From contig CM059562.1 of NCBI GenBank assembly GCA_030386875.1, positions 62,928,201 through 62,992,200 on the forward strand: 64,000 bases of DNA, written 5' to 3'. A model generated the notes under the pieces. The model ran no database searches and had not been told where the DNA came from. It saw only the letters and a program-made list of their open reading frames with translations. This DNA is from Morinoia aosen. Its lineage: Eukaryota; Arthropoda; Malacostraca; Amphipoda; Talitridae. Of this stretch, positions 48,001 through 58,668 are shown in pieces. Each line of letters opens with the position of its first letter. Position 1 is the first letter of the stretch. A program made the translations under genes and the position numbers.

Positions 48001-50535
48001 GCGAAAGCGTTTTAGGGCAAAATCAGTAACTTCCTAAAATGGCAGCATCCTATAAAAACAGGTTTAAATAAAAACAAACAGAGGATACAAGCTGTCAGCA
48101 CCATTCTAAGTTCGCCCGTTTCAAAATATGTAGGACTCTAATATGAGCAAATGATAATCGTTAGAGCCAGAGGCACAGTTCTATTTATGTGCGCGGACAA
48201 CACGGTTTGATATCCTAGCGGATTGGTAGAAGAGTGAGGCGGTTGTGTTAAAAGTCATGTGTTCTCCTGGCTCACTCAACGGTGTTAAGCTATCGCAGCG
48301 TGAAATAGCAATGTAATCACATCAGCGCAGGCTGATGTACGAGTGCGCTGTTCTCAATCGAGCTTATAAACAAAGGATTCTGACATTCTTTGAGGAAGCA
48401 CCACTTTGTTGTAAAAAAGGAATCAACTTTGAGTAAATTGACGCTTTTAATCATTGTCAAAACCTTGTTAAGCATTAGTTGCTAGCGTTACAATATTTGC
48501 ATTGTGAATGTAAATGTTCAATTAAATTCTCTGTAAAGCTCATTTTACAGAAACAGATCTCATTTCTACGTTGCTCACACTCATGTGGAAAGAATTCTAG
48601 ATAAGGAATGTTATATGTGAAAGAAAATCGTTTGTATTCGGTTTTTGTCAATAGAAAATGAATGGGACTTGAATACTACGGCAGGGAAAGTAAATTCTTC
48701 AGCAAAAGCCCACAATTCAGTCGTTAGGATTTTATTTCACAAAGTGATAACTAATCCTGCTGGTCAAATACACCTTGACATTTGTTTTTTTTTTGCGTCC
48801 GGAAATTCTGCGAAGACGTTCGAAGAAAAAAGTTGTAAAGAAATTTCCAATAACGAACGCAAAATGCACCATATCGCCTGCAGAGAGTGTCTGCCAATAT
48901 CTTCGGTGCAGGGTATACATTATTCGTTATTTAATGCATACGCTTTCTTTCGTCTTTTTCAATCATTTTACATAAAAAAAACATGAGTATAGGGACAACA
49001 TATTTAACACTTGAAAAGATCTGGGCAGACCACCTATAGAAAATACAGTGTATTTATGAAAAGATAGTGTTTTCATACTTTTATTCACTTCAATTGAATA
49101 AAAATTTTCCAATTTTATCTTTAGATGTGCAAACAATAAAAAATACTCCTTTGTATTAGAAAATTTAATGTTCCATGGAAGACCTTGACTCATAGTAAAT
49201 CGTCATTTACTTGCATTGCTTTAATCATCACCTGTCGATTAACCAACGCATGTTTTCACTCTCTAATACTTGTAAGTTTTTAAAGAAAAGCAAAACTAAC
49301 GTGAGAACCCCCTGTGGAATATTAATACCAAGAATAAAAACACATGAAAGTCTTTTGTTTCAACTCTGAGGAAAACATTCAAGCAAAACATAGTTGCTTC
49401 AAAACATTTAGAAAATTGATATTTGGCACATTTTCAGCGTAGGAAAACCCTTTAGATGCGTTGTATTGATTTCTAGCAAGAGTACTTTGGAAGAGATGAG
49501 AGCCATTAGCGGTATAGGTAAGCAAAAAATTGTGAGCTCTCGTCGCGGAACTTTAATGACGGCACTTTGTATGCAAAAAATTTTCAAATTAAACTAGAAC
49601 TTTGTCACCTGAGACTAAGTCATAGGCATACTGCTAAAAAGCAGGTACTTGATGTGCTTTGTCATTAAGTCCTGATTCTTAGAATTTTTTGTTCATTTAT
49701 ACGTAGAATTGGCAGATACATGAAAAACTTCAACGTTCAAAATTTTTCCTTTGCAGCATAAGGAAACGTCAAATGAAAATATTAACAGGGTTCATTAACA
49801 ACCCAAAACACATTTTTTGATGTGCTGATAGCACAATAGACCTGGACGTTCATTTGATTCGATCACCTTGTATGAATTCTTAATGAATATGCGAATTCCT
49901 TGGATTCGATTAATGTAAAGCAATTTCAAAGAGTTGGCAGTCTCATTTTTTCGTAGAAACGAAACAAGCCTTGCAACCTGGGCTCCAAAACGGGTTATAG
50001 CATCCACTCGTTATGTAAGACGAACTGGTTTTTGTTCTAGAAATTCCATGATTGGCATGAGTAAGCAGCTGCTCAGCTTAACCAAATAAAAATATATAGA
50101 TTGACTTCATTCGTTATATGCTTAAAAAACTTTCCATGAAAGTGCAAAATATATTGGCATGACCCATCAGGCTGTCCATGATTCGACACCAATACAAATC
50201 ACACCATATAAATATCACATACAACTCACCATGCACGTAAAACTGCAAGTGGTTAACGTTTCTTTACTAAATATATCTACATTGCATTCATCGGCTAGTA
50301 AAAAGAATTCCCGAATTCCCCATGTCCTCTCATGTCCATGGATCATTGTCAATGAAAATTGCTGTGCTGGACGATGAGAGTATCAAACTTAGCGCGTACG
50401 GATCGTAAAATTTACCTTTGTGTGCGGCCCGCAGTCGTCCTCAGGGAGGCCGGCCAGGCACTCGCAGGAGTAGCTGTTGCCTTTGTCCACGCAAACTCTG
50501 CTCTGGGGGCACGGGTCGGGTCTGCACATGTCCAC
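35875..50535 (-). CDS. EGF-domain single-pass membrane protein, 3' portion of gene
   Basis: Five exons (50416-50535, 46364-46472, 42858-43024, 39166-39296, 35875-36019) join in matching phases (0/0, 0/1, 1/0, 0/2, 2/stop) with GT-AG introns of 3943, 3339, 3561 and 3146 bp. The joined C-terminus of about 223 residues holds two EGF-like domains, a Pro-rich stalk, one transmembrane helix and a cytoplasmic tail of about 92 residues ending ELPLIK. The topology is extracellular N-terminus, cytosolic C-terminus. Exons are GC-rich against AT-rich introns. This layout fits large arthropod EGF receptors or adhesion proteins (uninflatable, Fat-like or Notch-ligand-like). The tail is not Crumbs-like (no ERLI). 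No exon was recognised 5' of 50535, so the protein's N-terminus is unknown. I assign no symbol. Confidence 0.85.
36020..39165 (-). other. intron of EGF/TM gene (3146 bp)
   Basis: AT-rich. It contains a 112-codon plus frame (36880-37218) that I do not recognise and that is probably chance in T-rich DNA. No transposase or exon-like island was seen. Confidence 0.7.
39166..39296 (-). CDS. EGF/TM gene exon 4: juxtamembrane cytoplasmic segment
   Basis: 43 codons plus two bases, acceptor ttccgcag, donor CCAG|gtttgc. The frame runs from VGACHCRVNRTYRKCL through MPCGRSGHSACG to RRTRHTNLIDKA. The positive charges directly after the helix fit the cytosolic stop-transfer side. Five or more cysteines in the stretch could be palmitoylated (inference). 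An alternative in-frame acceptor (accag) lies 18 bases upstream and would add six codons (VLHVPQ). I chose the nearer one because it keeps the helix contiguous with GACHC. Both lack a strong pyrimidine tract. Confidence 0.82.
39297..42857 (-). other. intron of EGF/TM gene (3561 bp)
   Basis: Contains the degenerate repeat beside exon 4 (39347-39520). The rest shows no feature. A 94-codon minus frame (42637-42353) near the next donor is unrecognised. Confidence 0.7.
39347..39520. repeat. degenerate tandem repeat beside exon 4
   Basis: Three related units share a core ttaaaaatac(g/a) followed by aataatacttgaac-type sequence, with cores at about 39361, 39410 and 39493. The first and third units also share accat...ttgtc upstream of the core. 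It starts about 50 bp upstream (gene sense) of the exon 4 acceptor. Confidence 0.65.
42858..43024 (-). CDS. EGF/TM gene exon 3: stalk and transmembrane helix
   Basis: 167 bp, acceptor cacattacag, donor GTG|gtaatg. It starts LTVLETVGSMGTLDPPLPHD and has a run of four prolines, forming an extended stalk of about 38 residues. VYVAASVLACALLIFALV then forms the membrane helix, completed by the first residues of the next exon (VGACHC). The absence of charge across about 20 residues and the Arg that follows in the next exon set a type I topology. It is very GC-rich (many CCG and GCG codons) compared with its introns. No tandem repeat flanks this exon. Confidence 0.88.
43025..46363 (-). other. intron of EGF/TM gene (3339 bp)
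   Basis: Holds dispersed repeat A copy 2 (44695-45335). Around 45690-45800 is a GC-richer patch without a readable frame. Otherwise featureless. Confidence 0.7.
44695..45335 (+). repeat. dispersed repeat A, copy 2 (intronic)
   Basis: Partner of 20915-21541, same orientation, antisense to the host gene. It carries a small internal duplication (gagttcaccgtagtcag beside gtttaccgaagtcag) absent from copy 1. Shared ends such as atgtcttaacat and actcacgagcgta suggest the same element boundaries. Confidence 0.8.
46364..46472 (-). CDS. EGF/TM gene exon 2: membrane-proximal EGF-like domain
   Basis: 36 codons plus one base, acceptor tctacctgttttcag and donor AAG|gtgaac. It encodes a second complete EGF-like domain, VCDSNPCQNGGTCW... 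through CACRPGFTGGMCE, with cysteines at exon residues 2, 7, 13, 24, 26 and 35. The NPCQNGGTC and C-x-C-x-PGFTG motifs are textbook EGF. It follows the previous exon without a linker, so the two EGF domains are in direct tandem. The leftover base G combines with AG from the next exon to give Glu. Confidence 0.9.
46473..50415 (-). other. intron of EGF/TM gene (3943 bp)
   Basis: Contains the 77-bp repeat beside exon 2 and two unrecognised frames: 112 codons on minus at 47403-47065 and 113 codons on plus at 48645-48986. Neither has splice context or a known motif. Confidence 0.7.
46518..46745. repeat. ~77-bp tandem repeat, 3 units, beside exon 2
   Basis: Units start with aataaaccataaaaaattc (46526), aatcaacagcagaaaattt (46603) and aataaaccgcaaaaaattc (46680). 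Each continues to a (t/c)atgaa / ggaaatctacttatg(a/g)g block and a ggaa(c/t)tcatt end. Diverged by eye. The array begins about 45 bp upstream (gene sense) of the exon 2 acceptor. Confidence 0.8.
50416..50535 (-). CDS. EGF/TM gene exon 1 of those seen: EGF-like domain
   Basis: Exactly 40 codons, phase 0 to 0, acceptor ttgccag and donor AAAG|gtaaat. It encodes one complete EGF-like domain starting VDMCRPDPCPQSRVC and ending CECLAGLPEDDCG. Its six cysteines sit at exon residues 4, 9, 15, 24, 26 and 35 (C-x4-C-x5-C-x8-C-x-C-x8-C), giving the usual 1-3, 2-4, 5-6 disulfides. The calcium-binding consensus is incomplete at the start. A 50-bp tandem array begins only a few bases upstream of the acceptor. 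Confidence 0.88.
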
Positions 50536-50538
50536 CTG

Positions 50539-50888
50539 GCAACATATAATACCATTTATTATTTGAAACAATGTATGCCAATACAGCTGAAATATATGAT
50601 ACCATTTATAATTTGCTACGATATATGCCAGCGCAGTTGAAAGATATAATACGATTTAAAATTTGCAATGACGTATACCAATGCAGTTGAAATATGTAAT
50701 ACCATTCATAATTTGAAGCGACTTATGCCAGTGGAGTTGAAAGATATATACCATTTATAATTTGCAACGACGTATACTAATGCAGTTAAAATACATAGAA
50801 CCATTTTTAACTCGGAACGACATATACCAAAGCAGTTGAAAGATATAATACCATTTACAAATTTGAAAGGAAATATACCAATGCAGTA
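50539..50888. repeat. 50-bp tandem repeat, 7 units, touching exon 1 acceptor
   Basis: A strict 50-bp period (one unit 49) with tga marks at 50588, 50638, 50688, 50738, 50787 (taa) and 50837. Consensus pieces are ataataccatttataattt, gcaacgacgtataccaatgc and agttgaaagat. The outermost unit begins about 2 bases from the AG of the exon 1 acceptor. In gene sense the unit at 50588 carries atatatttcag, an acceptor-like sequence. Confidence 0.92.
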
Positions 50889-50889
50889 G

Positions 50890-52740
50890 ACCAGCGTAGA
50901 CTAGAGGTTGTTAAAAATATTTTGATCGAGGTCATTGAAATCGTCATAACGAGTGTAATCGTTTTGAAAAAAGCTGGCCGGGATGTCTTGAGCTTGCATT
51001 TCTAGCAAGCCTTTCAATAATGGTGGCAATTTCGAACGGCAACGAGTTGTTTTCACTCAGAGTCTTATTATAACTTCAAGCAAGGAAATAAAATCAACAA
51101 GACCTGCTCGTAAAGGTCTCACTAAGGATATCCATGAAGGAAGAATGCACTTCCAAGAAACTCGTAAAACTGAAATGATGAAGAGTGGCCCAAACTTTTC
51201 ATACTTAAAATTCTTCAACAAGCTCTCGTTGTTGTTTATTACGGCCATGTTTCGTATAAAGAGGACTCGACTTTGCTGAGGATGTAAAATAAAGAAAGTT
51301 CTTAGTTTTAGAAACAACTTGATTGAAGACATCAAGAAGTCAGCAACTCTCATCGGAATGGGTCAAGTATTTTCTAGCCCACGATATAAATTTTTCTTTT
51401 CCTGCTTGTGAAAGTCGTTCATGGTAGTGCAGTGTAGGAGTAACATGTTTTTTATAAGAAAAACTCTGTAAACATATGAATTTTCTCTATGAAAACCGAT
51501 AAAATTACGGATGAGCAAAAATTAATTGCTCGCAGAAAGAACTCGTGAAATGTTATTTCACGCACCTTGCATAGAAATGCGCTGAACTTAAAATGATCAG
51601 TTTCAGGTGTACATTCCTAATTATTTTTCTAAAGCTCATGATGGCTGATCACACCAGGCAGAAACTTCGCATTTCGGGGTGAAAGTCGACGTCTTCCTTC
51701 ATTTGTACTCAGTAAGGCATTTAGCAGACGTGTTATGGAGAGCTTCCTGGGTTGAGCTCCAATTTATAGGCAAATCAGACCTCGTAAAGCGTACAAGGGT
51801 CTTGAGCGCTCGGAGGAGCGTCTTATGCAAAGAAGCACGGCCACTGACACAGCCATGTCACAAGGTTGACAGATATACGAGCTCCACAGGCGCCACTGAC
51901 ACCACAAACCGTAGCAAAAAACGCGAGCCCAACCAAGGAAATACAGGGTGTCGCTAGCGCCTGAGGGCTGTAGGAACGACAAAGACGACAAAAATCCCCT
52001 CGAAGGGGAACGGAGAGATGTTGTACAAATCATCCGGTGAAAGACGGCGATGTCAGCGAGCAGGGAATTCGAGGCATCTCAACTACACGCTCCGCAAGAA
52101 TGAAAATTCAAATTAGTGCTTTCAAAAAGAATTCAGTTGAATTTGAAAAATTGTTGTGAATTATTTAGGCTGCTGTTAACGTGAACACTGAAATGAAGTA
52201 TCCAGTAGAAAGCATCGTGATAGAACTAGATTCATTATACGTAAGCCTTCGTACCCTCGTTTAAGCATTGTACGGTATATCTGTATGATCTTAACACGTG
52301 TTTTATATATACACATCGCTGGACAGCAACTTGTACGTAGGAAATCGATTAAAGAAATTCAAGAGGAGGCTGCACTCACTTTAAAATTTCGAGATTCGAG
52401 GGAAGTTCGTGAAAGTTTGAAGGTATCGGAGATAATGAAGTATATAAATTTCAAGCTGATATTTCGACAAATGAGAGATTCATTAAAATTTGTTTACTGG
52501 CGCTCTCGCTTACTTTAAGCAATAACTTCGAACAATTGATACGCCTGCTAATGCGTACTAACACTGAAAAAGTGATACGCATATAACAAAATATAGCATC
52601 CTACAACATGTAGCATCACATTGTTTATTACTCTGTATATTTGAGTGTAAAAATCAGATCTGATAAAAAAGAGAACCCTTCCGTTTAGTGACTTACAACA
52701 AACAGAAAAAAATTATACAGCTTCCTTTATGATCACACAA
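50890..52740. other. noncoding block upstream of the EGF/TM exons
   Basis: Presumably the intron or 5' region of the EGF/TM gene. No EGF-like cysteine pattern was found on the minus strand. A GC-richer patch at 51780-52060 is open on both strands over about 90 codons but unrecognised. It may be an old mobile element. Confidence 0.4.
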
Positions 52741-52742
52741 TA

Positions 52743-52967
52743 TTGTCCCACATCCCGGCGACCGTATATTCGCTACACCAAAGCAGAACGCAAAGAAACA
52801 TCTTCAATGGCAACATGCCGAAACCTTCGGATGGCTCCAGCCCAGCCGAGCATTCTATTGTTGAGTTCCGACGCATTTTACGACGAGGCATCAGGTCATC
52901 GTCAACTCAATACTGCGGAACACGGATGACAGCTCAGACGACTAGTAGTTACGTTCGCGGCATCTAA
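52743..52967 (+). other. unrecognised 74-codon open frame in GC-richer island
   Basis: Reads NGNMPKPSDGSSPAEHSIVE and then FRRILRRGIRSSSTQ before a stop: hydrophilic and protein-like. A nested frame is also open. No splice pair or family was recognised. It could be a retropseudogene or transposon fragment. Confidence 0.15.
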
Positions 52968-55900
52968 ATTGAGCTTGTGTCGCGGCGCACTTTTTCGTTT
53001 TCAATTTCAAAAATGACTAGGGAGAGGAGGTAGAAAGACCGAAATAATCAATGGAATCATATTTAAAGCTTACAGATTAATCTGAGTGCATCAGAAAAGT
53101 GATTTCCGAAGTGTGTATCCAGAGCCTTTTTATTTTGAAGTTTTAAGCATATGGAACCTGACACAAAATTAATTCCCAGGTATATGAAAAAATTGTGTCA
53201 GAGCATGTATTACCAATCATATCCTGATAATAGGCATCAGCGTCGCTGGCTATTACTGCGGAAGCAAAAGATTAAATGGAAATATTGAAACGGTTCTCAG
53301 GTGCATTTCCTGTTTCTCTGGAGGAAAATCTTAATGTTAGAGATGAATTTCAGGAACTTTCTTCCTCGAAGAATAATGACATTTCAAACTCAATGGATTC
53401 AATCTTATCAACTATCAAGCCTAATTGGTGTTGTCCAAGCAGGTTCACCCAAGTAACACTTAGGTGATAGGCTTTTATTTGTGGTAATTTCCTTGTTAAT
53501 AGTCTGTTATATTCTTTTTTTACTATGCTAATCAGGGATTTACCCAAAAGGAACTCCGAATTCTCTTTCGCTTCATAGTTTAATTTTATTGGAAAAACTC
53601 GTAAAGTGGACATTTTCCTGTGCATGGTACAAATTAGGAGCTTTAATGCGAGTCAATAAACGAACATTTAAGACACACGTCGGTGTCGTAAGTGAACTGA
53701 GAAATTTCAAAGCATAATTTCATTATTTTCCTTATATTATTCACGGTAATTTATTGTTACCTGAAAAAATTATTTACATCAACAATTCACTGAAAATCGT
53801 GAAATGTTTGAGCGATATCAGAAACGATGCGTGTACTTTGATCCTTTCGAGAGAAATGAAAGTGTTCCTGCTTCATTTTCTCTAATAAAATATTTCGAGA
53901 TGTTTAAGATTGGACATTTTTCAGATTACTGACGAGCTTTCGAGACATTTTATTTATTTAATGCATGCACTTCTTATTAAATTCTTTGTTAGCGTGAAAT
54001 TACGTAAACTTCTCTAAAATTTAAAATTCAAGTTACTCTACACATTTTTTTAACTGCTGTTTTGTGACGCATAATTTCAGGTTCATTGCTTTTATTTTCT
54101 GCTCACTTCAGCTTCTTCACATCATGCAAAAGAATGGTCAGTCATACCTTTAGCACAGCCTACTCAGGCCTACTTATGGTAGGAAGCATAACAGCATTCT
54201 AAGTTGCCTTAGAAGTTCGTTATGAAAGCACAGGTCTCTTGATGAGACGTCATCCACTATAACTATTTACACTACGTTTTCCACATTCTTTTTATGATAA
54301 AATTAGGCACTTTTCTTTATTACTGCATTTGTTTTCGCAGCAATATATTTATATTCCACATTTTACACTCATTTTACCCGCAAAAATGATACATGGTTTC
54401 AATATGCTTGATTTTGACACGTAGACATAAGACGTTAACTATTTTGCATATCCTGAGCCTTGAATGTTATTGTAATCCTCGCTGTTGCAGCTCATAAATA
54501 ACCAAAGACATCCGCTTTTTTTTGCCACTGAAACCGCTAGATGAAAATATTCTCCAAAATGCTGTGTCTTGAGTTTTTTTATGATCACGAAATAGATACA
54601 ATTTTTTCTAAGTTATGATTTTTATTTCAAATGACTCTGATTTTCGATAATCTGGAGTCTTCAGATGTACGGCAACCAAAGGGGTTTTCCAGCCAATTAC
54701 GTTTTCCTAACTCAGGCAGATAAATTCCAATTAGAGACACGGTGAAAATAATATTTGATCCCAGCATTATCTAAGCATCAATAATTCTAAGTTTCGAGTG
54801 AAATTTAAAATCAAGCTGCCCTACAAACCTAGTGATTTTTTATGAATAGACGTACAATACAAAATGCTGTTGATCATAGATACAACGATAGAGAAATGAA
54901 AAGAAATCATCAGTTAACGGAATATACGAGCATACGGCATTTAGGGTTTGAAGTGTGACAATATGGTAGTTTACTCCCGGTAGATCAGCTTGCTGGATAT
55001 TTATCAGTTAATTTTATTACCTTGCTGAGCTTTAGTATTTCTCATATTTTAATAAAAGTTAAAGTATATTTCTTTGAAGTGTTATTCAATTTGAAATACT
55101 TTTAATACAAACTATAATTGGAAAAGATTCGGACAGCAACTCACGAGCCACTGTTATGTCCCTTTCCACTGACGCCTCTATTCGCTGTGCGTGCGAGCTT
55201 TTTTCTCTTAGACTCTACAATTGAAAAGAATATGATGATATTCATACCAAATCATATTTTACAAATGATGACTTACTCTATGTCTTACGGAAAATAACGT
55301 AACTATAGTCTCAGAAAACCATGCATCTGAGTTGCTCTTGTTCACCAAGGATCTAAGTACATCACTGTTCAATAGTTCTTTCCAGTTCAGGAATCAGTAA
55401 TTCACTCCTTGTCGATTAAATACAAATAATGTATCACCAAAGACAACCCGTAAAATTTTTCCATTCATTCGCGAAAAGTTAACCCAATTGTGCGTGAAAT
55501 TTATGCGCAATGGCTGCAGTTCGTAACTCTGACAGCCAATCAAGAGACGAAGCAAAGAGTTGTCTTCACCGTGGAAGGAAAAGTTTTTCCTGGATGTCTA
55601 AAGTATGTTTTGCTTTGATCAGTCAAATATGCTCTTTAGGATGTGGTTATGTTGCAGCTGAAACAAATTAAATTAAATAACATTTTGTTCATTACATCCA
55701 TATATAGTCGACCCCGTGTACCGTATTTGCTGCTAAGCGTTTTAAAAAACGCTCATATTTTAAGCTTTTGAAGTCAAAGGGTGATGAGACTCGTGAAAGT
55801 AGTTAGAAAGATAGAAAGCTCGAATTTGAACATTTTCAATAAATTGTTCACATGATGTACGTTGCTAAAGAAGAGATTAATTAAATGGCAATAACGACTG

Positions 55901-56660
55901 CATTTGAGTTACCAACATACAACATGTAACTGGTTCTCGTTTTGTATCAGTACACTTTAGCGGCAATAGCTTTGGCAGCTTTTTTTGTTCGAAGGTAAAA
56001 AGATTACGCCTGTTCTTGAAAGAGTTGATTGCGCATGAAAGACATCTTTAAAAAAGCAACACTGTGCAACCATTACTGAATTAGAGAGTTGCAGTGAATC
56101 ATTAAGGATTGTGCTCTAGCACAAATATGTTTCATTAAATCTCAATTAAACGCAGAAGCTTCGGAGAAGTACCTTGCTTATCCGCTCTATTTTTAAGTTA
56201 TTTTCAGAATTTTTTTGAAGTTCACGGCCGCTCTTTCAGTTATCCTGACTCTTTCATGAATTTACTGAATATATTCAAATTTATGTAGAGTACCTTGTAC
56301 CTTTTCTTTCCAGTTGTCAAATATAAATAACTTCTTTCGTTTCCATGATTTTACTTGCTTCTCGACAGGCATAGCCAAAAAATGAAATATGGAGATATTT
56401 TTTAAATACAATGAAGAACAAACTGTATACTTTTTGCAAATATTAGACATTAGGACTCGTTACCAGAATTTGCTTCCATGCAAAGCATAACATATCCCTG
56501 TATTGAATTGAGAGTTCTGAGGCACCCTGAATTTCTAATTTCTTGTCACACATAATTTCATAAGAGAATCAGAAGGCTTTTCATAAAAGATGTGATTAAG
56601 CTCTTTTGCTCATTGCCAATCTCATATGTACGCAGAAGTATGCTGGTAGTCCAGAAAATT
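52968..56660. other. noncoding block
   Basis: AT-rich, no supportable gene, RNA or repeat. Facing short frames at 53276-53625 are unrecognised. Confidence 0.5.
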
Positions 56661-56662
56661 TT

Positions 56663-56971
56663 TCACTTGGAAAAATATCCTCCATTGTAACCGTAAGTAC
56701 CATTATTATACTCCTCGCCTGCTGTGCTATTTAATACGACGTAGAAAGACCTGAAAATGAAAAGAGAGAGAGAGAGAGAGGGAATGCTTTGATGGTCGCT
56801 CGAGAGCTCGCATCGCTCGCAGCAACACCTGGACCTGCAATGAAGCTGATGATGACAATCGAGGCTGAAATTTATGCTCACCAACGCGCCATGTCGTTTG
56901 ATGTCAAATTCCCACTTCTCGTTTGCCATACGGGGTCTCGCGTCTCGGCTCGGATTTTCTATCGAGCTCAA
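56663..56971 (-). CDS. candidate small gene, two exons or one frame
   Basis: The minus frame is open from an ATG at 56971, with a second in-frame ATG starting MANEKWEFDIKRHGALVS, to a TGA at 56665-56663. A strong acceptor, a (CT)n tract then ttttcattttcag, ends at 56751. The following 88-bp exon encodes SFYVVLNSTAGEEYNNGTYG, then YNGGYFSK. A donor-like gtccag 3' of LHC (about 56851) would join in the same phase 2, so spliced and unspliced forms share the frame. The Tyr/Gly/Asn-rich ending resembles secreted or cuticle peptides, but no signal peptide is clear in this frame. Not recognised. Confidence 0.3.
   Translation of the reverse strand: MSSIENPSRDARPRMANEKWEFDIKRHGALVSINFSLDCHHQLHCRSRCCCERCELSSDHQSIPSLSLSLFIFRSFYVVLNSTAGEEYNNGTYGYNGGYFSK
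56760..56780. repeat. (GA)n microsatellite
   Basis: About ten GA units. On the minus strand it is a CT tract directly upstream of a consensus AG, positioned as a polypyrimidine tract. Confidence 0.95.
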
Positions 56972-56984
56972 ATACTCACTTGAT

Positions 56985-58590
56985 GATATTAAAATCTAAT
57001 ACAGGACGGATAATAGAAGATTCACTAGGATAACTTAAAAAGTGAAGTTCAATATTAGCTATAGTCATTTAGGTTACATCGTAAATTTGTTATTCTATAT
57101 GTGGTAGGAAGTCGTTTAATCATTATCACATAATTTAAACACTTAACAAATTAGGCAACCAGAGAAAATTTACATGGTCAGAAAATAAATTTAAAAAGTT
57201 TTCTTTCGGATTTACTTCGTGAATTTTTGGAACATGGTTCGGTCAGTCTTCTTTCACGTACTAATATTCCATAGAGCGATTTACAATAGAAACAATTATG
57301 CCAACATGACCGAAAGAGCTACAAATTCATTGGAAAGATTCGGAAAAAATACTTGCTAAATTTAGTAAAGTTGTATTCTTTTGTGGCTCTCTCAGCATGG
57401 TCAATGGAAGGTAGGGCTTGCGGAATTTAGGGATTTGAGAATGTCAAAACCAAACCATGAAGACCATGCATCAGTTGTGCATAACGCAAACCACCCGTTC
57501 TCAGACGTTCGTCGTACCTCACGACGGCTTTAGGCAGGGATACGGACATTGAATTCAAATGAATTTAACGCGGAGTAATCAAACATCAATTGACGAAAGT
57601 AATCAAACATCCATTGACAAAAGTTTTACTATACAGAAGCTTCTTAGTCAAATAAACTCAATAATCTGTTTGTAATCTGTGTTAGTGTAAGCAATTAGAT
57701 TAGAGAAAAGTTTTAAATGTCCTCAGGTAGGTGCTGTAGAGCCTACTGAAAAACGAGATGAAGTTCTTTTCAAGTCGTAGCATAGAGCGGGAAAGATCAA
57801 ATTAAAGCCGTCAGACCCTGTTACCTTGGGGAATCGCAGAGAAGCAATTGAATACATTTCTGCAAAAAATTAATTTTTGGGGTTAGGGATCACGACCACA
57901 GAAAGAAATTGTTAGCAGGTCGGAGGATTTTTTCTGGTTCAGAAATGAAAAGGTCGCGTACGATTCTAGTGAAACTTGACCGCTGGGAACAAACAACGAC
58001 TTACGCACAACGAAAACAATGTATTGTAAAATTAAAACAACCTGACGAGGCATCGGCTCACCGAATGCCAATCTCCCGTCCGTTGAGAATAACTATTCTC
58101 TGAAATTTTTTCGTAAGGCCGTTCGATGCTGGTGAAACAGATGTACAGAATTTTAATCCCATTTACAATTAAGACTTTTGAACAGGTGCTAGCTCTGAAT
58201 AGCATTTTAAGGGAAGATATTTCTAAGTATGCGAGTGGTTCAAAATCTGTAGCTAATGCAAAACATGACAGCTGTCAGGTCTCATGAAATGTATATGAAG
58301 TAATTCTCTCAAGCAAAGTATACCAGCACTATTTTTCAAAATTGTCATTTCTTTCCAAGATTATTTTACGTCACATCCATAGATTATATCCTACCAAATT
58401 TTTGTAACAACATACACAATTAAACCATCACAGTTTTTTTTAAGTTTCCAGAGATATTAAACGAATCTTCACATATGAATGAAGAGAGCGAAATGCATTT
58501 GTGAAACTGGAAACCGCAACAGCACCATTATGACTACCTAACGGTTACTCAGGTGAAGTAATTAAACTGGTAAATATGATCTTTTAATTA
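56985..58590. other. noncoding block
   Basis: Nothing supportable. A 64-codon plus frame at 57909-58103, rich in Arg and Lys, is unrecognised. Confidence 0.45.
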
Positions 58591-58593
58591 TTA

Positions 58594-58668
58594 ATTAAAA
58601 CAAAGCTTTAAATAACCAATTAAAACATAGCTTTAAATAATACAGTAAAATAATGCTGTAAATAATTA
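58594..58668. repeat. 25-bp tandem repeat, 3 units
   Basis: Units attaaaacaaagctttaaat..., attaaaacatagctttaaat... and agtaaaataatgctgtaaat... at 58594, 58619 and 58644. The first two are nearly identical, the third is diverged. Confidence 0.85.

Noticed and set aside
48200-48290. tRNA or SINE with A-box-like tagcggattgg
   Set aside because: No matching B box and no cloverleaf could be drawn.
48645-48986. 113-codon plus frame as an intronic gene
   Set aside because: No recognisable domain. Two other frames are open over the same bases and composition looks random.
50359-50640. Plus-strand 93-codon frame over exon 1
   Set aside because: Antisense shadow of the EGF exon plus part of the 50-bp repeat.
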